From positions 496,001-560,000 of the forward strand of contig NZ_VRKQ01000008.1 in NCBI RefSeq assembly GCF_008056315.1: DNA of 64,000 nucleotides. Direction: 5' to 3'. Positions 47,496 through 56,416 of the stretch are shown piece by piece. Positions within the stretch are counted from its first letter, which is position 1, and the number at the start of each line of letters is the position of its first letter. The notes below the pieces were generated by a model. It did no database searches and was not told where the DNA came from. It worked only from the letters and a program-made list of their open reading frames with translations. This stretch comes from Seonamhaeicola maritimus (GTDB lineage: Bacteria > Bacteroidota > Bacteroidia > Flavobacteriales > Flavobacteriaceae). A program made the translations under genes and the position numbers.

Positions 47496-48235
47496 TGTGT
47501 CAATTCTGAATTAATTAAAAGAATAAGCTGGTTGGTGGTTTTCATGATTTTCGAATATTCGGTAATTAATGATTCACTGTTAAATGAGGAAAGAATAAAT
47601 CCATTTTTATATGCAATATTATTCAATAGCATATTTGCTTGAATGGCGTCTAGTTTAATTCTTTCATTTTCTAAACCTTTTAATGATGTTTCTAAATCTA
47701 TGGTGGTGAAGAAGGGGTCATATAAGTATCTTTCAAAATCTTGTTGCATTTCATTTTCTATAAAGGCAATCTTTTTAAAACTGGTTTGCATATTCTGAAT
47801 GCCATCTTTAATAGATTTATTTGAAATTATGGATAGATTCCCTGAATTTAATAATTCTTGATAGGTATTATTATGTTGCTCGAACGGATACCAGATCATT
47901 ACATTTAAACCTTGTCTATTAAATGCAACTACATCTAATGCTTTAGTTTTATTAAAGAACTCTAATATGCTGTCACTAGATTTAATAGACTTTTCTCTAT
48001 CTGCAATAAAAACCTTGAGTGAAGTAAGATTTAAGATTAAATCGGCTTTAATATTTTCTAGATAGATATGTTCAATGTTTTTCGTTTTTCTACTTTCATT
48101 CCAATTATTTATTTGAAGAGCTATCAAAATACCAAAAACCACCAGTACAATTTCACCAATAGCATATTTGAGGTATTTACCAGTATTTCCTTCGGCTAAA
48201 AGTTTTTTACGGATGTTTCTAAAGAATTTAATCAT
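47492..48235 (-). CDS. DUF6090 family membrane protein, array member D2
   Basis: 247 residues. The first 47 residues are identical to those of D5, including the Phe in VLVVFGILIALQ where most members have Ile. The 142 bases encoding them (48094-48235) differ from D5 (50370-50511) at about five positions by my count, yet the periplasmic parts are not obviously alignable. Central motif ELLNSGNLSIISNKSI. Overlaps D1 by four bases and starts one base after D3's stop. Confidence 0.85.
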   Translation of the reverse strand: MIKFFRNIRKKLLAEGNTGKYLKYAIGEIVLVVFGILIALQINNWNESRKTKNIEHIYLENIKADLILNLTSLKVFIADREKSIKSSDSILEFFNKTKALDVVAFNRQGLNVMIWYPFEQHNNTYQELLNSGNLSIISNKSIKDGIQNMQTSFKKIAFIENEMQQDFERYLYDPFFTTIDLETSLKGLENERIKLDAIQANMLLNNIAYKNGFILSSFNSESLITEYSKIMKTTNQLILLINSELTQ

Positions 48236-48236
48236 T

Positions 48237-49019
48237 CTACCCTGTTTTAGTCTTTAATTCATCTTTAATAATTTGAATTATATTTTCAACGGAAATTTTT
48301 AATTTGTCGTAATTCATTAATACCACTTTTTTTGAAGCCAATATATCTCCAAGGTCTCCTTGAACACCATCTATTTTTTTGAATTTTAAAATGTAGTTTT
48401 CCAAATCTAAAATACTATCTGTGGGTTTCAAAATTTGAGTTGGACGCAAATTATCCATTATTCTATTCCTCAATTTAGGGCTCAATAAATCATTTATTCT
48501 ATCCTTGTATCTCAAATGAGTTAAACTCCATTCGTCATTCAATTGTTGAAGACCTGAGATGCTAGAATAACAATTTGCTACATTTTGAGAGATTTTATTA
48601 TTGGAAATCAACTCTAGATTCCCTGTTGACTTAAGTTCACTCCAAGTATTATTGGCAAATGTTAATTGTGCTAAAAAATAAGCGTGTTCTAAGGCATAAG
48701 GCCATAAAATTAGTTCGTCATTTTGCAATGGATCATCAAAGCTTTTAAGTAGAAGTTTTACATTGTCTAATTGAAATTGACTGAAAGAAATTTGATAATT
48801 TAACTGTTCTTGGTTTTTAATGAAATCTTCTTGAAGTCTATGCAAATAATGAATTTCTGTTTTACGGTCTTTACGTTCTTCATTCCAATTATTAATTTGT
48901 AGCGCAATAAGAATTCCAATTACCACAAGTACTATCTCACCTATAGCATATTTAAGATAATGCCCTGTTTTACCTTCACCCAATAGTTGTTTGCGAATAT
49001 TTCTAAAAAATTTAATCAT
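48237..49019 (-). CDS. DUF6090 family membrane protein, array member D3 (type A)
   Basis: 260 residues. Constant head and helix, then a periplasmic domain closely related to that of D10: EHAYFLAQLTFANNTWSELK against EHSYYLPHANYHKNVWNELK, followed in both by STG, a RYKDRINDLL/KHRDKINDLL segment and a FKKIDGVQGDLGDI/LKKIEGIDGDLVDI segment. I call these type A. Central motif ELKSTGNLELISNNKI. Two bases separate it from D4. Confidence 0.85.
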   Translation of the reverse strand: MIKFFRNIRKQLLGEGKTGHYLKYAIGEIVLVVIGILIALQINNWNEERKDRKTEIHYLHRLQEDFIKNQEQLNYQISFSQFQLDNVKLLLKSFDDPLQNDELILWPYALEHAYFLAQLTFANNTWSELKSTGNLELISNNKISQNVANCYSSISGLQQLNDEWSLTHLRYKDRINDLLSPKLRNRIMDNLRPTQILKPTDSILDLENYILKFKKIDGVQGDLGDILASKKVVLMNYDKLKISVENIIQIIKDELKTKTG

Positions 49020-49021
49020 AA

Positions 49022-49777
49022 CTATTCAAACCGTTTTAATTCGGAATTAATTAAATCAATAATCTCGTCTTGTACTTGATAAAGTTCTTCAGCATGTCCT
49101 AATGCATCACTAGTGTTAAGTCTTTTTAAGTTAACTAAAGTTTCAAACTCCATGCTTTGTAGAACTTTTTTTTGTTCTAAAGGAAATGAACTCCTTTTGG
49201 CAGCAGTTAAATCACCAGTTCTCATATTAATTAAAGGATATTTATCAATAATATGAGCGGTAAAATGGTTCGATAACAAGTTTTTTAAATGGTCTAGAAT
49301 ATTGCCGTAAGTTTTTTCTAAACTTGTAATACTTGATAATTTAAAACTTAAGTTATCATTTTTTATAATGCCAATTTTTCCCGAAGAAAGAGAGGAATTA
49401 AAAACACCTTTTTGTGGGCTATAGTATGGTGTCCATGATAAAGCACTTATATAATTTTCAAAGCTTTCAACTTCAATTGGTTGTTGATCTGGACCGAAGT
49501 ATTCTGAAAATTCCACCATATGGCGGTTTATATGTTCATGAAATTTCATCATTTCCTGAAGACGCTCATGATTGCCAATAATTTCACTTTTTAAATTAAT
49601 GAGTAGGTGTTTTTCTTCTTTAGCCTCTATTCTGTTATTGTTCCAATTATTAATCTGAAGAGCAATCAATATTCCTATAACTACGAGTACTATTTCACCA
49701 ATAGCATACTTGAGGTATTTACCAGTGTGGCCTTCACTTAATAGTTTTTTACGGATGTTTCTGAAGAATTTAATCAT
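49022..49777 (-). CDS. DUF6090 family membrane protein, array member D4 (type C)
   Basis: 251 residues, sister of D6: FSEYFGPDQQPIEVESFENY and ISALSWTPYYSPQKGVFNSS have close counterparts there (FSAFFGPEQDPIDATKF; ISALGWTPSYHGQKGVINSV), as does the ending LINSELKRFE, which is identical. Central motif SLSSGKIGIIKNDNL. The start codon overlaps the D5 stop by one base (TAATG). Second gene of the downstream copy of a duplicated two-gene unit. Confidence 0.85.
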   Translation of the reverse strand: MIKFFRNIRKKLLSEGHTGKYLKYAIGEIVLVVIGILIALQINNWNNNRIEAKEEKHLLINLKSEIIGNHERLQEMMKFHEHINRHMVEFSEYFGPDQQPIEVESFENYISALSWTPYYSPQKGVFNSSLSSGKIGIIKNDNLSFKLSSITSLEKTYGNILDHLKNLLSNHFTAHIIDKYPLINMRTGDLTAAKRSSFPLEQKKVLQSMEFETLVNLKRLNTSDALGHAEELYQVQDEIIDLINSELKRFE

Positions 49778-50511
49778 TATAATACCTTAAGCTTATTGAT
49801 TAATGAAATAGTTTGTTCTTTAATTGCATTATAGCTTTCTATAAACTTATCTGTAATATAATTTTTGAACATAACCATATTAGTTAATAAATTAACAAAT
49901 TCATGTTCGTCAGACACTTCTTTTCTAACCAGATTAGTGTAATTATCTTTGGGCTGGATTCCCATTTCATAGGGATACTTATTGTTATAAGTATTTCTCA
50001 TTTCAAAATATAAGTCTCGATCATCATTATTAAGTTTAAAATTTTCTAAAAAATTATAATGCTTAATTATTTCCTCTTTAATGTCTTTGTGGAAAAGTTC
50101 AATATTACCTGTGGACTGTAAAGAATTAAATGTAACGATATTAAACTCTGTAATGATTCCCCAGAAATGGGGGACGAAATCATAGAATGCAAGCTGTTTT
50201 AGGGAGTCTATGTTTGTTTGAGGAGCAAAGAGGTTATTAACTTGAGATTTGTTTTTTGATTGAAAACTTTTGAGGATTTCAATACTTTGATTCAATTTTA
50301 AAGTGTCTTTTGCTAAATCTTGAATTAATGAATGTGTCAATTCTATCTTCTTTTTGTGCTCTTTTCGATTTTCATTCCAATTATTTATTTGAAGAGCTAT
50401 CAAAATACCAAAAACCACCAGTACAATTTCACCAATAGCATACTTGAGGTATTTACCAGTATTGCCCTCTGCTAAAAGCTTTTTACGGATGTTTCTAAAG
50501 AATTTAATCAT
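49777..50511 (-). CDS. DUF6090 family membrane protein, array member D5 (type B)
   Basis: 244 residues, sister of D7: LIQDLAKDTLKLNQSIEIL against LISDLAKDTLTLNKTINNL, then a DSLKQLAFYDFVPHFWGII segment and TFNSLQSTGNIELF against TVNSLKSTGKITEL. Constant head shared at the DNA level with D2. First gene of the downstream copy of the duplicated unit, with a long palindromic repeat (50525-50607) just before it. Confidence 0.85.
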   Translation of the reverse strand: MIKFFRNIRKKLLAEGNTGKYLKYAIGEIVLVVFGILIALQINNWNENRKEHKKKIELTHSLIQDLAKDTLKLNQSIEILKSFQSKNKSQVNNLFAPQTNIDSLKQLAFYDFVPHFWGIITEFNIVTFNSLQSTGNIELFHKDIKEEIIKHYNFLENFKLNNDDRDLYFEMRNTYNNKYPYEMGIQPKDNYTNLVRKEVSDEHEFVNLLTNMVMFKNYITDKFIESYNAIKEQTISLINKLKVL

Positions 50512-50524
50512 AACTTATATGTGT

Positions 50525-50607
50525 TTTGTCTTTTCGAAATGAATAATATTGTTTCTAATAAGAAATCTCATTATGCGATGTCTCAACTTCGCTCGACATG
50601 ACATTGG
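50525..50607. repeat. Palindromic intergenic repeat upstream of D5
   Basis: Reads TTGTCTTTTCGAAATGAATA at one end and CTTCGCTCGACATGACATTG at the other (plus strand), with GAAATCTCATTATGCGATGT in the middle. A clearly related copy is at 52142-52218 before D7; the matching extends into the ~15 bases next to each start codon (AACTTATATGTGTTTTG against AACTTAAATGTATTTTG). Confidence 0.75.
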
Positions 50608-50633
50608 GTGTTCTCAATAGAATTTCATCATAC

Positions 50634-51386
50634 TTACTCAAATCGTTTTAATTCTGAATTAATTAGGTTTAAAATATTTTCTTGTGCTTCAGATAGGTTC
50701 TGTGAGGACTTAATTGCTTCACTTGATGTTAAGCGCTTAATGTCTACAATACCTTCTGCTTTGCGGTTTTGAAGTATGCTTTTCTGATCAATCTTAAATA
50801 GGCTTGTACGCGAAGCGGATGAACTTCCGGTATTCATGTTAATATAAGAATAATGGTCTGAAAAAATTTCGAACTGCTGTTCGCTATTTAAATTCAATAG
50901 TTCTATAATTCTATAATATTCGCTCTCTATATTGGTAATAGATGATAAGGCAATAACCAATGTACTATTTTTTAGTAAAGATAATTTGCCAGATGAAATA
51001 ACCGAGTTTATAACACCTTTTTGGCCATGATAACTGGGTGTCCATCCTAAGGCAGAGATATATTGATTAAACTTCGTCGCATCAATAGGGTCTTGTTCCG
51101 GACCAAAAAAAGCTGAAAATTCTTTAGCGCTATTATACATCATATCATGATGTCTCATCATTACCTTTAAAAGGTTTTGGTTACCCTCAAACTCATTTTT
51201 TAAATTAATAATAATTTTTTGCTCTTCCTTAAGGTCTAAGCGGGTATTATTCCATGTGTTTACTTGTAAGGCAAGTAAAATACCAATCATTACCAAAATA
51301 ATCTCACCAATAGCATACTTGAAGTATTTACCAGTGTTGCCTTCGGCTAAAAGCTTTTTGCGAATGTTTTTAAAGAATTTAATCAT
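50634..51386 (-). CDS. DUF6090 family membrane protein, array member D6 (type C)
   Basis: 250 residues, sister of D4 (see there). Head MIKFFKNIRKKLLAEGNTGK differs by one residue (K for R) from most members; helix EIILVMIGILLALQVNTWN. Central motif SVISSGKLSLLKNSTL. Second gene of the upstream copy of the duplicated unit; its start lies two bases after the D7 stop. Confidence 0.85.
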   Translation of the reverse strand: MIKFFKNIRKKLLAEGNTGKYFKYAIGEIILVMIGILLALQVNTWNNTRLDLKEEQKIIINLKNEFEGNQNLLKVMMRHHDMMYNSAKEFSAFFGPEQDPIDATKFNQYISALGWTPSYHGQKGVINSVISSGKLSLLKNSTLVIALSSITNIESEYYRIIELLNLNSEQQFEIFSDHYSYINMNTGSSSASRTSLFKIDQKSILQNRKAEGIVDIKRLTSSEAIKSSQNLSEAQENILNLINSELKRFE

Positions 51387-51388
51387 GG

Positions 51389-52126
51389 TTATGTTTCTGT
51401 ATTTAGTTTGTAAAGTAGTGCTTTGGTCTCAATTTGAATTTTCTCTAGCGTGTTTAAAGTGTAGCCCTCAACAAAATATTTTAGTTTGAAGACTTTGTAA
51501 AGAAATCCTCCAAACTCTGCAAAATCAACTTCGCTCCAAATGATTTTTGAAAGTTTGTCATTATATTGGTTGTTCAGGTGATCCATTTGGACAAACTTGG
51601 TGTTGTTGAGAACAAATAGATCAACGTAGTTTCTAATATCCTCTTTTGATGATGTATAATAGTTCTCTTGAAGTTCGTTTAATTTAATTAAATCTTTTTG
51701 AAGCCAATCTTCTAGTTCAGTTATTTTACCTGTAGATTTTAAACTATTTACAGTGTTTTTGTTGAATGCTATATTCCCAAAAATAGTTGGATTATAAACT
51801 TTGAAGATGTTTTTTAGGGTGTCAACATTAATTTCAGGATTAGACATGCGTTTAAAATATACGCCCAACTTAGTTGTGTCGGTAACCAAGTTATTTATGG
51901 TTTTATTCAAGGTGAGGGTGTCTTTTGCAAGATCAGAAATAAGGGCTATTTTATATTTTTTTATTTCATTTTTAAGAGTATGGTCTTCATTCCAGTTATT
52001 TATTTGGAGCGCTATTAAAATACCAACAACAACAAGAAAAATTTCACCAATTGCATATTTTAGGTACTTGCCAGTATTGCCTTCAGCTAAAAGCTTTTGC
52101 CGTATGTTTCTAAAGAATTTAATCAT
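51389..52126 (-). CDS. DUF6090 family membrane protein, array member D7 (type B)
   Basis: 245 residues, sister of D5. Head MIKFFRNIRQKLLAEGNTGK, helix EIFLVVVGILIALQINNWNE. Periplasmic part with SDLAKDTLTLNKTIN and SLKSTGKITELEDWLQKDL. First gene of the upstream copy of the duplicated unit, preceded by the repeat at 52142-52218. Confidence 0.85.
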   Translation of the reverse strand: MIKFFRNIRQKLLAEGNTGKYLKYAIGEIFLVVVGILIALQINNWNEDHTLKNEIKKYKIALISDLAKDTLTLNKTINNLVTDTTKLGVYFKRMSNPEINVDTLKNIFKVYNPTIFGNIAFNKNTVNSLKSTGKITELEDWLQKDLIKLNELQENYYTSSKEDIRNYVDLFVLNNTKFVQMDHLNNQYNDKLSKIIWSEVDFAEFGGFLYKVFKLKYFVEGYTLNTLEKIQIETKALLYKLNTET

Positions 52127-52141
52127 AACTTAAATGTATTT

Positions 52142-52218
52142 TGTCATTTCGAAATGAGAAACATTGTTTCGATTGAGAAATCTCATTGTGAGATGTCTCG
52201 ACTGCGCTCGACACGACA
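52142..52218. repeat. Palindromic intergenic repeat upstream of D7
   Basis: Plus strand begins TTGTCATTTCGAAATGAGAA and ends ACTGCGCTCGACACGACATT. The ends are partly complementary (TCATTTCGA... against ...TCGACACGA), so it can fold. Related copy at 50525-50607. Confidence 0.75.
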
Positions 52219-52238
52219 TTAGGTGTTTTTTAAAAAAA

Positions 52239-52967
52239 TCAATCTTTTTCTAATTCATGCTTTAAGGTGGCTAGTACATGTTCTGATTTTGTCAAAGCTT
52301 CCATTTGGTTATTAAACCAATCTCTTTGTAATATTTTTTTTATTGAAAGTAATGTTAGTAGTTTTTGGCTATTGATTAAGTTTTGCAACTTTTTGTTTTT
52401 GGTCGCAATATCTGATTCTGATTCCAAATCGTCCAAAGACACTTCTTCTTGAATCATAAAATCTGTTGCCTTTGAATTCCAAAATTCATCCAGATAAAAC
52501 TCTTGTTTTTCAATTAAGTTATAACTTATTCGGAGCTTTCGAAACTTACCCATGTATAAACTGTTTGATATAATTTCACCTTTATCAGTTTCTAAAATAT
52601 CATTTAAAATAGGACTATTTATTGTTGCTGGGAAGTAAGACATTAGACTTTTAAACATTTCTGAATCCAAATTATGCCTAATCGCTGGGTTTTTTATATA
52701 GGTGCTAAGAGAATTTAAATAATTGGTGTTAATACTGATGCCATTCTTAAGTTGTTTTAGATTATCTTCTAGTTCTTTAGTTACTGAAACTAATATATAG
52801 TGCTCTTTTTTGAGCAGCCTTTGATTTTCATTCCAGTTATTTATTTGAAGTGCAATTAAAATACCAATAACCACCAATATTATTTCGCCAATGGCATATT
52901 TAAAATATTTAACTGTTTTGCCTTCTTTTAAAAGTTTTTTACGGATGTTTCTGAAGAATTTAATCAT
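52239..52967 (-). CDS. DUF6090 family membrane protein, array member D8
   Basis: 242 residues. Constant head MIKFFRNIRKKLLKEGKTVK and helix EIILVVIGILIALQINNWNE. The periplasmic part belongs to none of types A-C; it has ETDKGEIISNSLYMGKFRKL where others have STG motif, so that motif is degenerate. Begins 10 bases after D9. Confidence 0.82.
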   Translation of the reverse strand: MIKFFRNIRKKLLKEGKTVKYFKYAIGEIILVVIGILIALQINNWNENQRLLKKEHYILVSVTKELEDNLKQLKNGISINTNYLNSLSTYIKNPAIRHNLDSEMFKSLMSYFPATINSPILNDILETDKGEIISNSLYMGKFRKLRISYNLIEKQEFYLDEFWNSKATDFMIQEEVSLDDLESESDIATKNKKLQNLINSQKLLTLLSIKKILQRDWFNNQMEALTKSEHVLATLKHELEKD

Positions 52968-52977
52968 AATTTTTTGG

Positions 52978-53769
52978 CTAATTTTCTATAGCCACTTTTC
53001 TGGTTTTTAACTCTTTATCTATTAATTTAAGAATGATTTCAGCTTTGTTTCTCATATAATTGGTATATGAATTTAAGCGGTATAGTTCTGACAGTGAGTT
53101 ACTTAAAGTGTTAAAAAACACAATATCTTGAATTAGAGAAGCCCTAGAATTCTTATTTTTATCTTCTGAGTTTTTTGATAAACTTGTACCCGGCCACATG
53201 TCAAATTCACGCCTTTTTTGTTTTACAATAGGTTGGTAAATATGCTTTTTTAAATATTCTTTTTGCTCTTGAGATGCTTTAAGAACACGTTGTTCATTAA
53301 GAGATATCATTGTGATGTCCTTTGTCCACTTAATGAGTAAGGTTTTGAGTGAGTCGTTTTTAATTTTATCAATGTAACCTGTATTCATTAAACTTTTAAG
53401 CGCTGTGTTGGTGGGGTTCAAATAGCCATTAGGTAAATAGGGTAATTGCCTTTTTACTTTTTCCTCTGGTGGTATAGTGTCATTGTCTAAAACAGTCAAA
53501 TAAGTTCTATATTCGTCTTCTCTTTTAAGTCTTGTCTTTGCAAGCCTGTTAATATTCATTATATTTTTTTCGAATTCTTTCCTTAAATTGAGGAGAGCAG
53601 TGTTTTCAATTTGCCGGTCTTTTTTTTCATCGTTCCATTGGTTTACTTGTAATGCTAATAAAATACCTATCATTACCAGAAGAATCTCTCCAATGGCGTA
53701 TAGCAAGTATTTGCTAAAACTGTTTTCAGCAAGGAGTTTTTGACGTATTTTTCTAAAGAATTTAATCAT
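52978..53769 (-). CDS. DUF6090 family membrane protein, array member D9
   Basis: 263 residues. Head MIKFFRKIRQKLLAENSFSK with NSFSKYLLYAIGE, a variant shared with D10 and D11 (LLAENRISKYMVYAIGE; LLQENRITKYLIYAFGE), which suggests a sub-lineage. Central motif SLMNTGYIDKIKNDSL. The ATG overlaps the D10 stop by four bases. Confidence 0.85.
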   Translation of the reverse strand: MIKFFRKIRQKLLAENSFSKYLLYAIGEILLVMIGILLALQVNQWNDEKKDRQIENTALLNLRKEFEKNIMNINRLAKTRLKREDEYRTYLTVLDNDTIPPEEKVKRQLPYLPNGYLNPTNTALKSLMNTGYIDKIKNDSLKTLLIKWTKDITMISLNEQRVLKASQEQKEYLKKHIYQPIVKQKRREFDMWPGTSLSKNSEDKNKNSRASLIQDIVFFNTLSNSLSELYRLNSYTNYMRNKAEIILKLIDKELKTRKVAIEN

Positions 53770-54554
53770 TCAATACTTGTTTTTTTAAGTTCACTGTTTA
53801 AAATTTTCACAATGTTGTTCGCCTTTTTTGATAGGCTGTTAGAAAAGCGAAGAGAAACTCTTCTGCTATCAGCTATATCGACTAAATCACCATCTATTCC
53901 TTCAATCTTCTTTAATTTATTCAAATATGGAAAATAGTTTGGGATAGAATCAAGAGGCTCCTTAATATTCGAAAGGCTTAATTTTTTTTTAATAGTAAAT
54001 CTTAAATCAGGCGGAAGTAGGTCATTTATTTTATCTCTATGCTTTATGCTATAACTGTTCCATTCATCTTCATATAATTTATCAAAGATGTCAACAGAAG
54101 AGTAAAACTTGCTAATGGTATTTATTAATTCTTTGTTTTCAATTATTTCCATTTTCCCAGTCGATTTTAGCTCATTCCAAACGTTCTTATGGTAGTTAGC
54201 ATGCGGGAGGTAATATGAATGCTCAACAGCAAAAAACCAAATTTCTATTTCACTACTATCTAAGGGTTGTTTTAGGCTTTTAAGAAGTAATTGTATATTT
54301 TTGCTTTGGAATTCTCCAAATATTCTGAGGAATTCTGACTCTTTAATATTGTTTTGAAACTCTATTAAAAGCTGATTTAAATAATACTTTTCTAAATCCC
54401 TGTCTTTCCTATTTTCATTCCAGTTATTTATTTGTAAAGCAATCAAAATACCAATTACAACTAAAACTATTTCACCAATGGCATAAACCATATATTTACT
54501 AATCCTGTTTTCAGCAAGCAGCTTTTGACGTATTTTTCTAAAGAATTTAATCAT
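53766..54554 (-). CDS. DUF6090 family membrane protein, array member D10 (type A)
   Basis: 262 residues from the ATG at 54554, where the constant MIKFFRKIRQ begins; the frame is open 19 codons further up but that lies inside the channel gene. Periplasmic domain is of the same type as D3. Central motif ELKSTGKMEIIENKEL. It starts two bases after the stop of the predicted channel gene, so channel and array are likely one transcript. Confidence 0.85.
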   Translation of the reverse strand: MIKFFRKIRQKLLAENRISKYMVYAIGEIVLVVIGILIALQINNWNENRKDRDLEKYYLNQLLIEFQNNIKESEFLRIFGEFQSKNIQLLLKSLKQPLDSSEIEIWFFAVEHSYYLPHANYHKNVWNELKSTGKMEIIENKELINTISKFYSSVDIFDKLYEDEWNSYSIKHRDKINDLLPPDLRFTIKKKLSLSNIKEPLDSIPNYFPYLNKLKKIEGIDGDLVDIADSRRVSLRFSNSLSKKANNIVKILNSELKKTSIE

Positions 54555-54556
54555 AA

Positions 54557-56263
54557 CTAATTCAGCAATTGAGAGATTAATGAGACAGAAAAAATAGTAA
54601 GCATAAACCAACCAATAAAGCCTTGTATAATGGCCAAATAACGAGGTAACCCTTTTATTGGTATTTCGCCAAAACCTAAGGTGGTAAATGTGTTTATAGA
54701 GAGCATTAATGCATTTAGTATTTTGATAATAATATCATAAATGGCAGCTATAACAAAAGCACAAATTAAAACGGTAGATTTCCAAATGCGATTTTTTTGA
54801 GGTACTTCTTGCCAGGTGCCTTTCATAATATCTACGCGTTTTAATATAGAAGCAGAAATTTTAGTACCAGAAATAGCCCATTTATATAAAGGGAGTGCTG
54901 TGGCTTCAAAGAATTTTGGGACTGTTTTTTGAGAACTTTCAACCAATTCTTTGTATTCATCATAAGCCATTATATCTTCTTTTTTATCATCAAGATATAC
55001 TTCATGAATACCTGCCTTTCTGTTCATATATTTCAAGAAAAAGGTATAGCGGTTTATTATACGATTTTTACCATGTTTGTCCCAGGTATTTGGAAAGAAA
55101 AGATATATAAGTGCAAAAAGCAGAATAACATATATAGAGAATATAATGGCCTTTGTTGGTTTAGTTCCATAATCACTAAATATCTCCATAAACCTATTAA
55201 GTTGATAAACTGTATAGTTGGAAAAGGTTCTATTATTTTTTAAAATGTATTTTGAATATGCGGTTTGCTTTTTTCGCATTTCAACATAGCAGGCATTATA
55301 ACTTTCAGATTCTGACCGCGTTTTATATACCGAAAGTAATTTAGCATAAGATGCAATTAATCGATCATAATCTTCCCTGTTTTTAAAATCATTTTCTTTG
55401 TTCGCTAAATAGTCATTTTCTAAATCTCGGTAACTAAGCGCAACTTTATTACTAATCTGGTTAAATGGAATATAAGTATTTGCAGGTGGCAATGAACTTC
55501 CATCAATATTAAATAAATTTAATTTACTTGAAATAATTTCAGAAGCGTTATTAATTTGATTGTTCTTGAATACAAAATTTGCATTGAAAATAGAATTATA
55601 AACCTTTAAAGAATTAAACTCACTATTTGGCCCAAAAAGGACATTTTGATTAAAAACACTTTCAGAAAATTCAATGTTAGGAACACCATCTGCACTTGAT
55701 AATTGAAACGTACCATTAAAAGTGCATCTTATAAAATTTAAATCTAATGGTTCATCAGGATTATTTAACTGAAACATGTTATTGAATTCGCAATCTAAAT
55801 AGCTTAAATAAAAACGAGTGTGTATAACACGTACTTGATGCAATTTATCAAAAACACAGTTTTTATAAGCCAATCGATGATTTCTTAGATTGTAAACTAA
55901 AAACTCGTTCTTAAAATGTATGTTTTTAAGTGTTACATGCTCATATAGATAATTGTTTTTATGAAACTGGACTTCAGATACTACAACTCTTTTATTTATT
56001 GTTTTCCTTGTTGTAGAATCGGTAATAGAATCTAGAACTGAATCATCATTTACAGCAATGAAATCTTTGTCTTTTTCATAATCAAAATATATTTTTATTC
56101 TACTTTGACGATAAACAGAATCTGGCCAATTATTTATTTCTTCAATCCAATCTGTTAATGATGGAATAATACGAAAATCATCATTTTGACCAAAGCCAAG
56201 GCTAAAAGCAAATAGAAAAAACAGATAAATAAGTTTTTTAGGGTTTCTAAAAAATGCAATCAT
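54557..56263 (-). CDS. Predicted K+-channel protein with pentapeptide-like extracytoplasmic region
   Basis: 568 residues. Signal peptide (FLFAFSLGFGQ, cleavage ~25); a region of degenerate pentapeptide-like repeats (~110-255: NIHFKNEFLVYNLRNHRLAY, LDCEFNNMFQL, FIRCTFNGTFQLSS, IEFSESVFNQNVLFG); a charged helical stretch (~275-360); a membrane helix (~372-390, AIIFSIYVILLFALIYLFF); a cytoplasmic segment; then a two-helix ion-channel module (~494-565) with pore sequence INTFTTLGFGEIPIKG. TLGFG stands where K+ channels have TVGYG. Head gene of the minus-strand run leading into D10-D1. The match to Ion_trans_2-type pores is by eye. Confidence 0.75.
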   Translation of the reverse strand: MIAFFRNPKKLIYLFFLFAFSLGFGQNDDFRIIPSLTDWIEEINNWPDSVYRQSRIKIYFDYEKDKDFIAVNDDSVLDSITDSTTRKTINKRVVVSEVQFHKNNYLYEHVTLKNIHFKNEFLVYNLRNHRLAYKNCVFDKLHQVRVIHTRFYLSYLDCEFNNMFQLNNPDEPLDLNFIRCTFNGTFQLSSADGVPNIEFSESVFNQNVLFGPNSEFNSLKVYNSIFNANFVFKNNQINNASEIISSKLNLFNIDGSSLPPANTYIPFNQISNKVALSYRDLENDYLANKENDFKNREDYDRLIASYAKLLSVYKTRSESESYNACYVEMRKKQTAYSKYILKNNRTFSNYTVYQLNRFMEIFSDYGTKPTKAIIFSIYVILLFALIYLFFPNTWDKHGKNRIINRYTFFLKYMNRKAGIHEVYLDDKKEDIMAYDEYKELVESSQKTVPKFFEATALPLYKWAISGTKISASILKRVDIMKGTWQEVPQKNRIWKSTVLICAFVIAAIYDIIIKILNALMLSINTFTTLGFGEIPIKGLPRYLAIIQGFIGWFMLTIFSVSLISQLLN

Positions 56264-56416
56264 ATTCTAACTTAAATAGCAAGTAGGCTAGCGCAGGATA
56301 GGTTGGGTTGGTTAATAATCTGTATAAACACCAATTAAAATGTTACAGATGCGTTTTAAATGTACATATTTTTTATTGTAAATACGAAAAGGCTTACTTC
56401 TTTCGTTTTTCTTTAT

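Noticed and set aside
52127-52238. Array repeats as a CRISPR
   Set aside because: Only two copies, imperfect, 1.6 kb apart, with genes and not spacers between.
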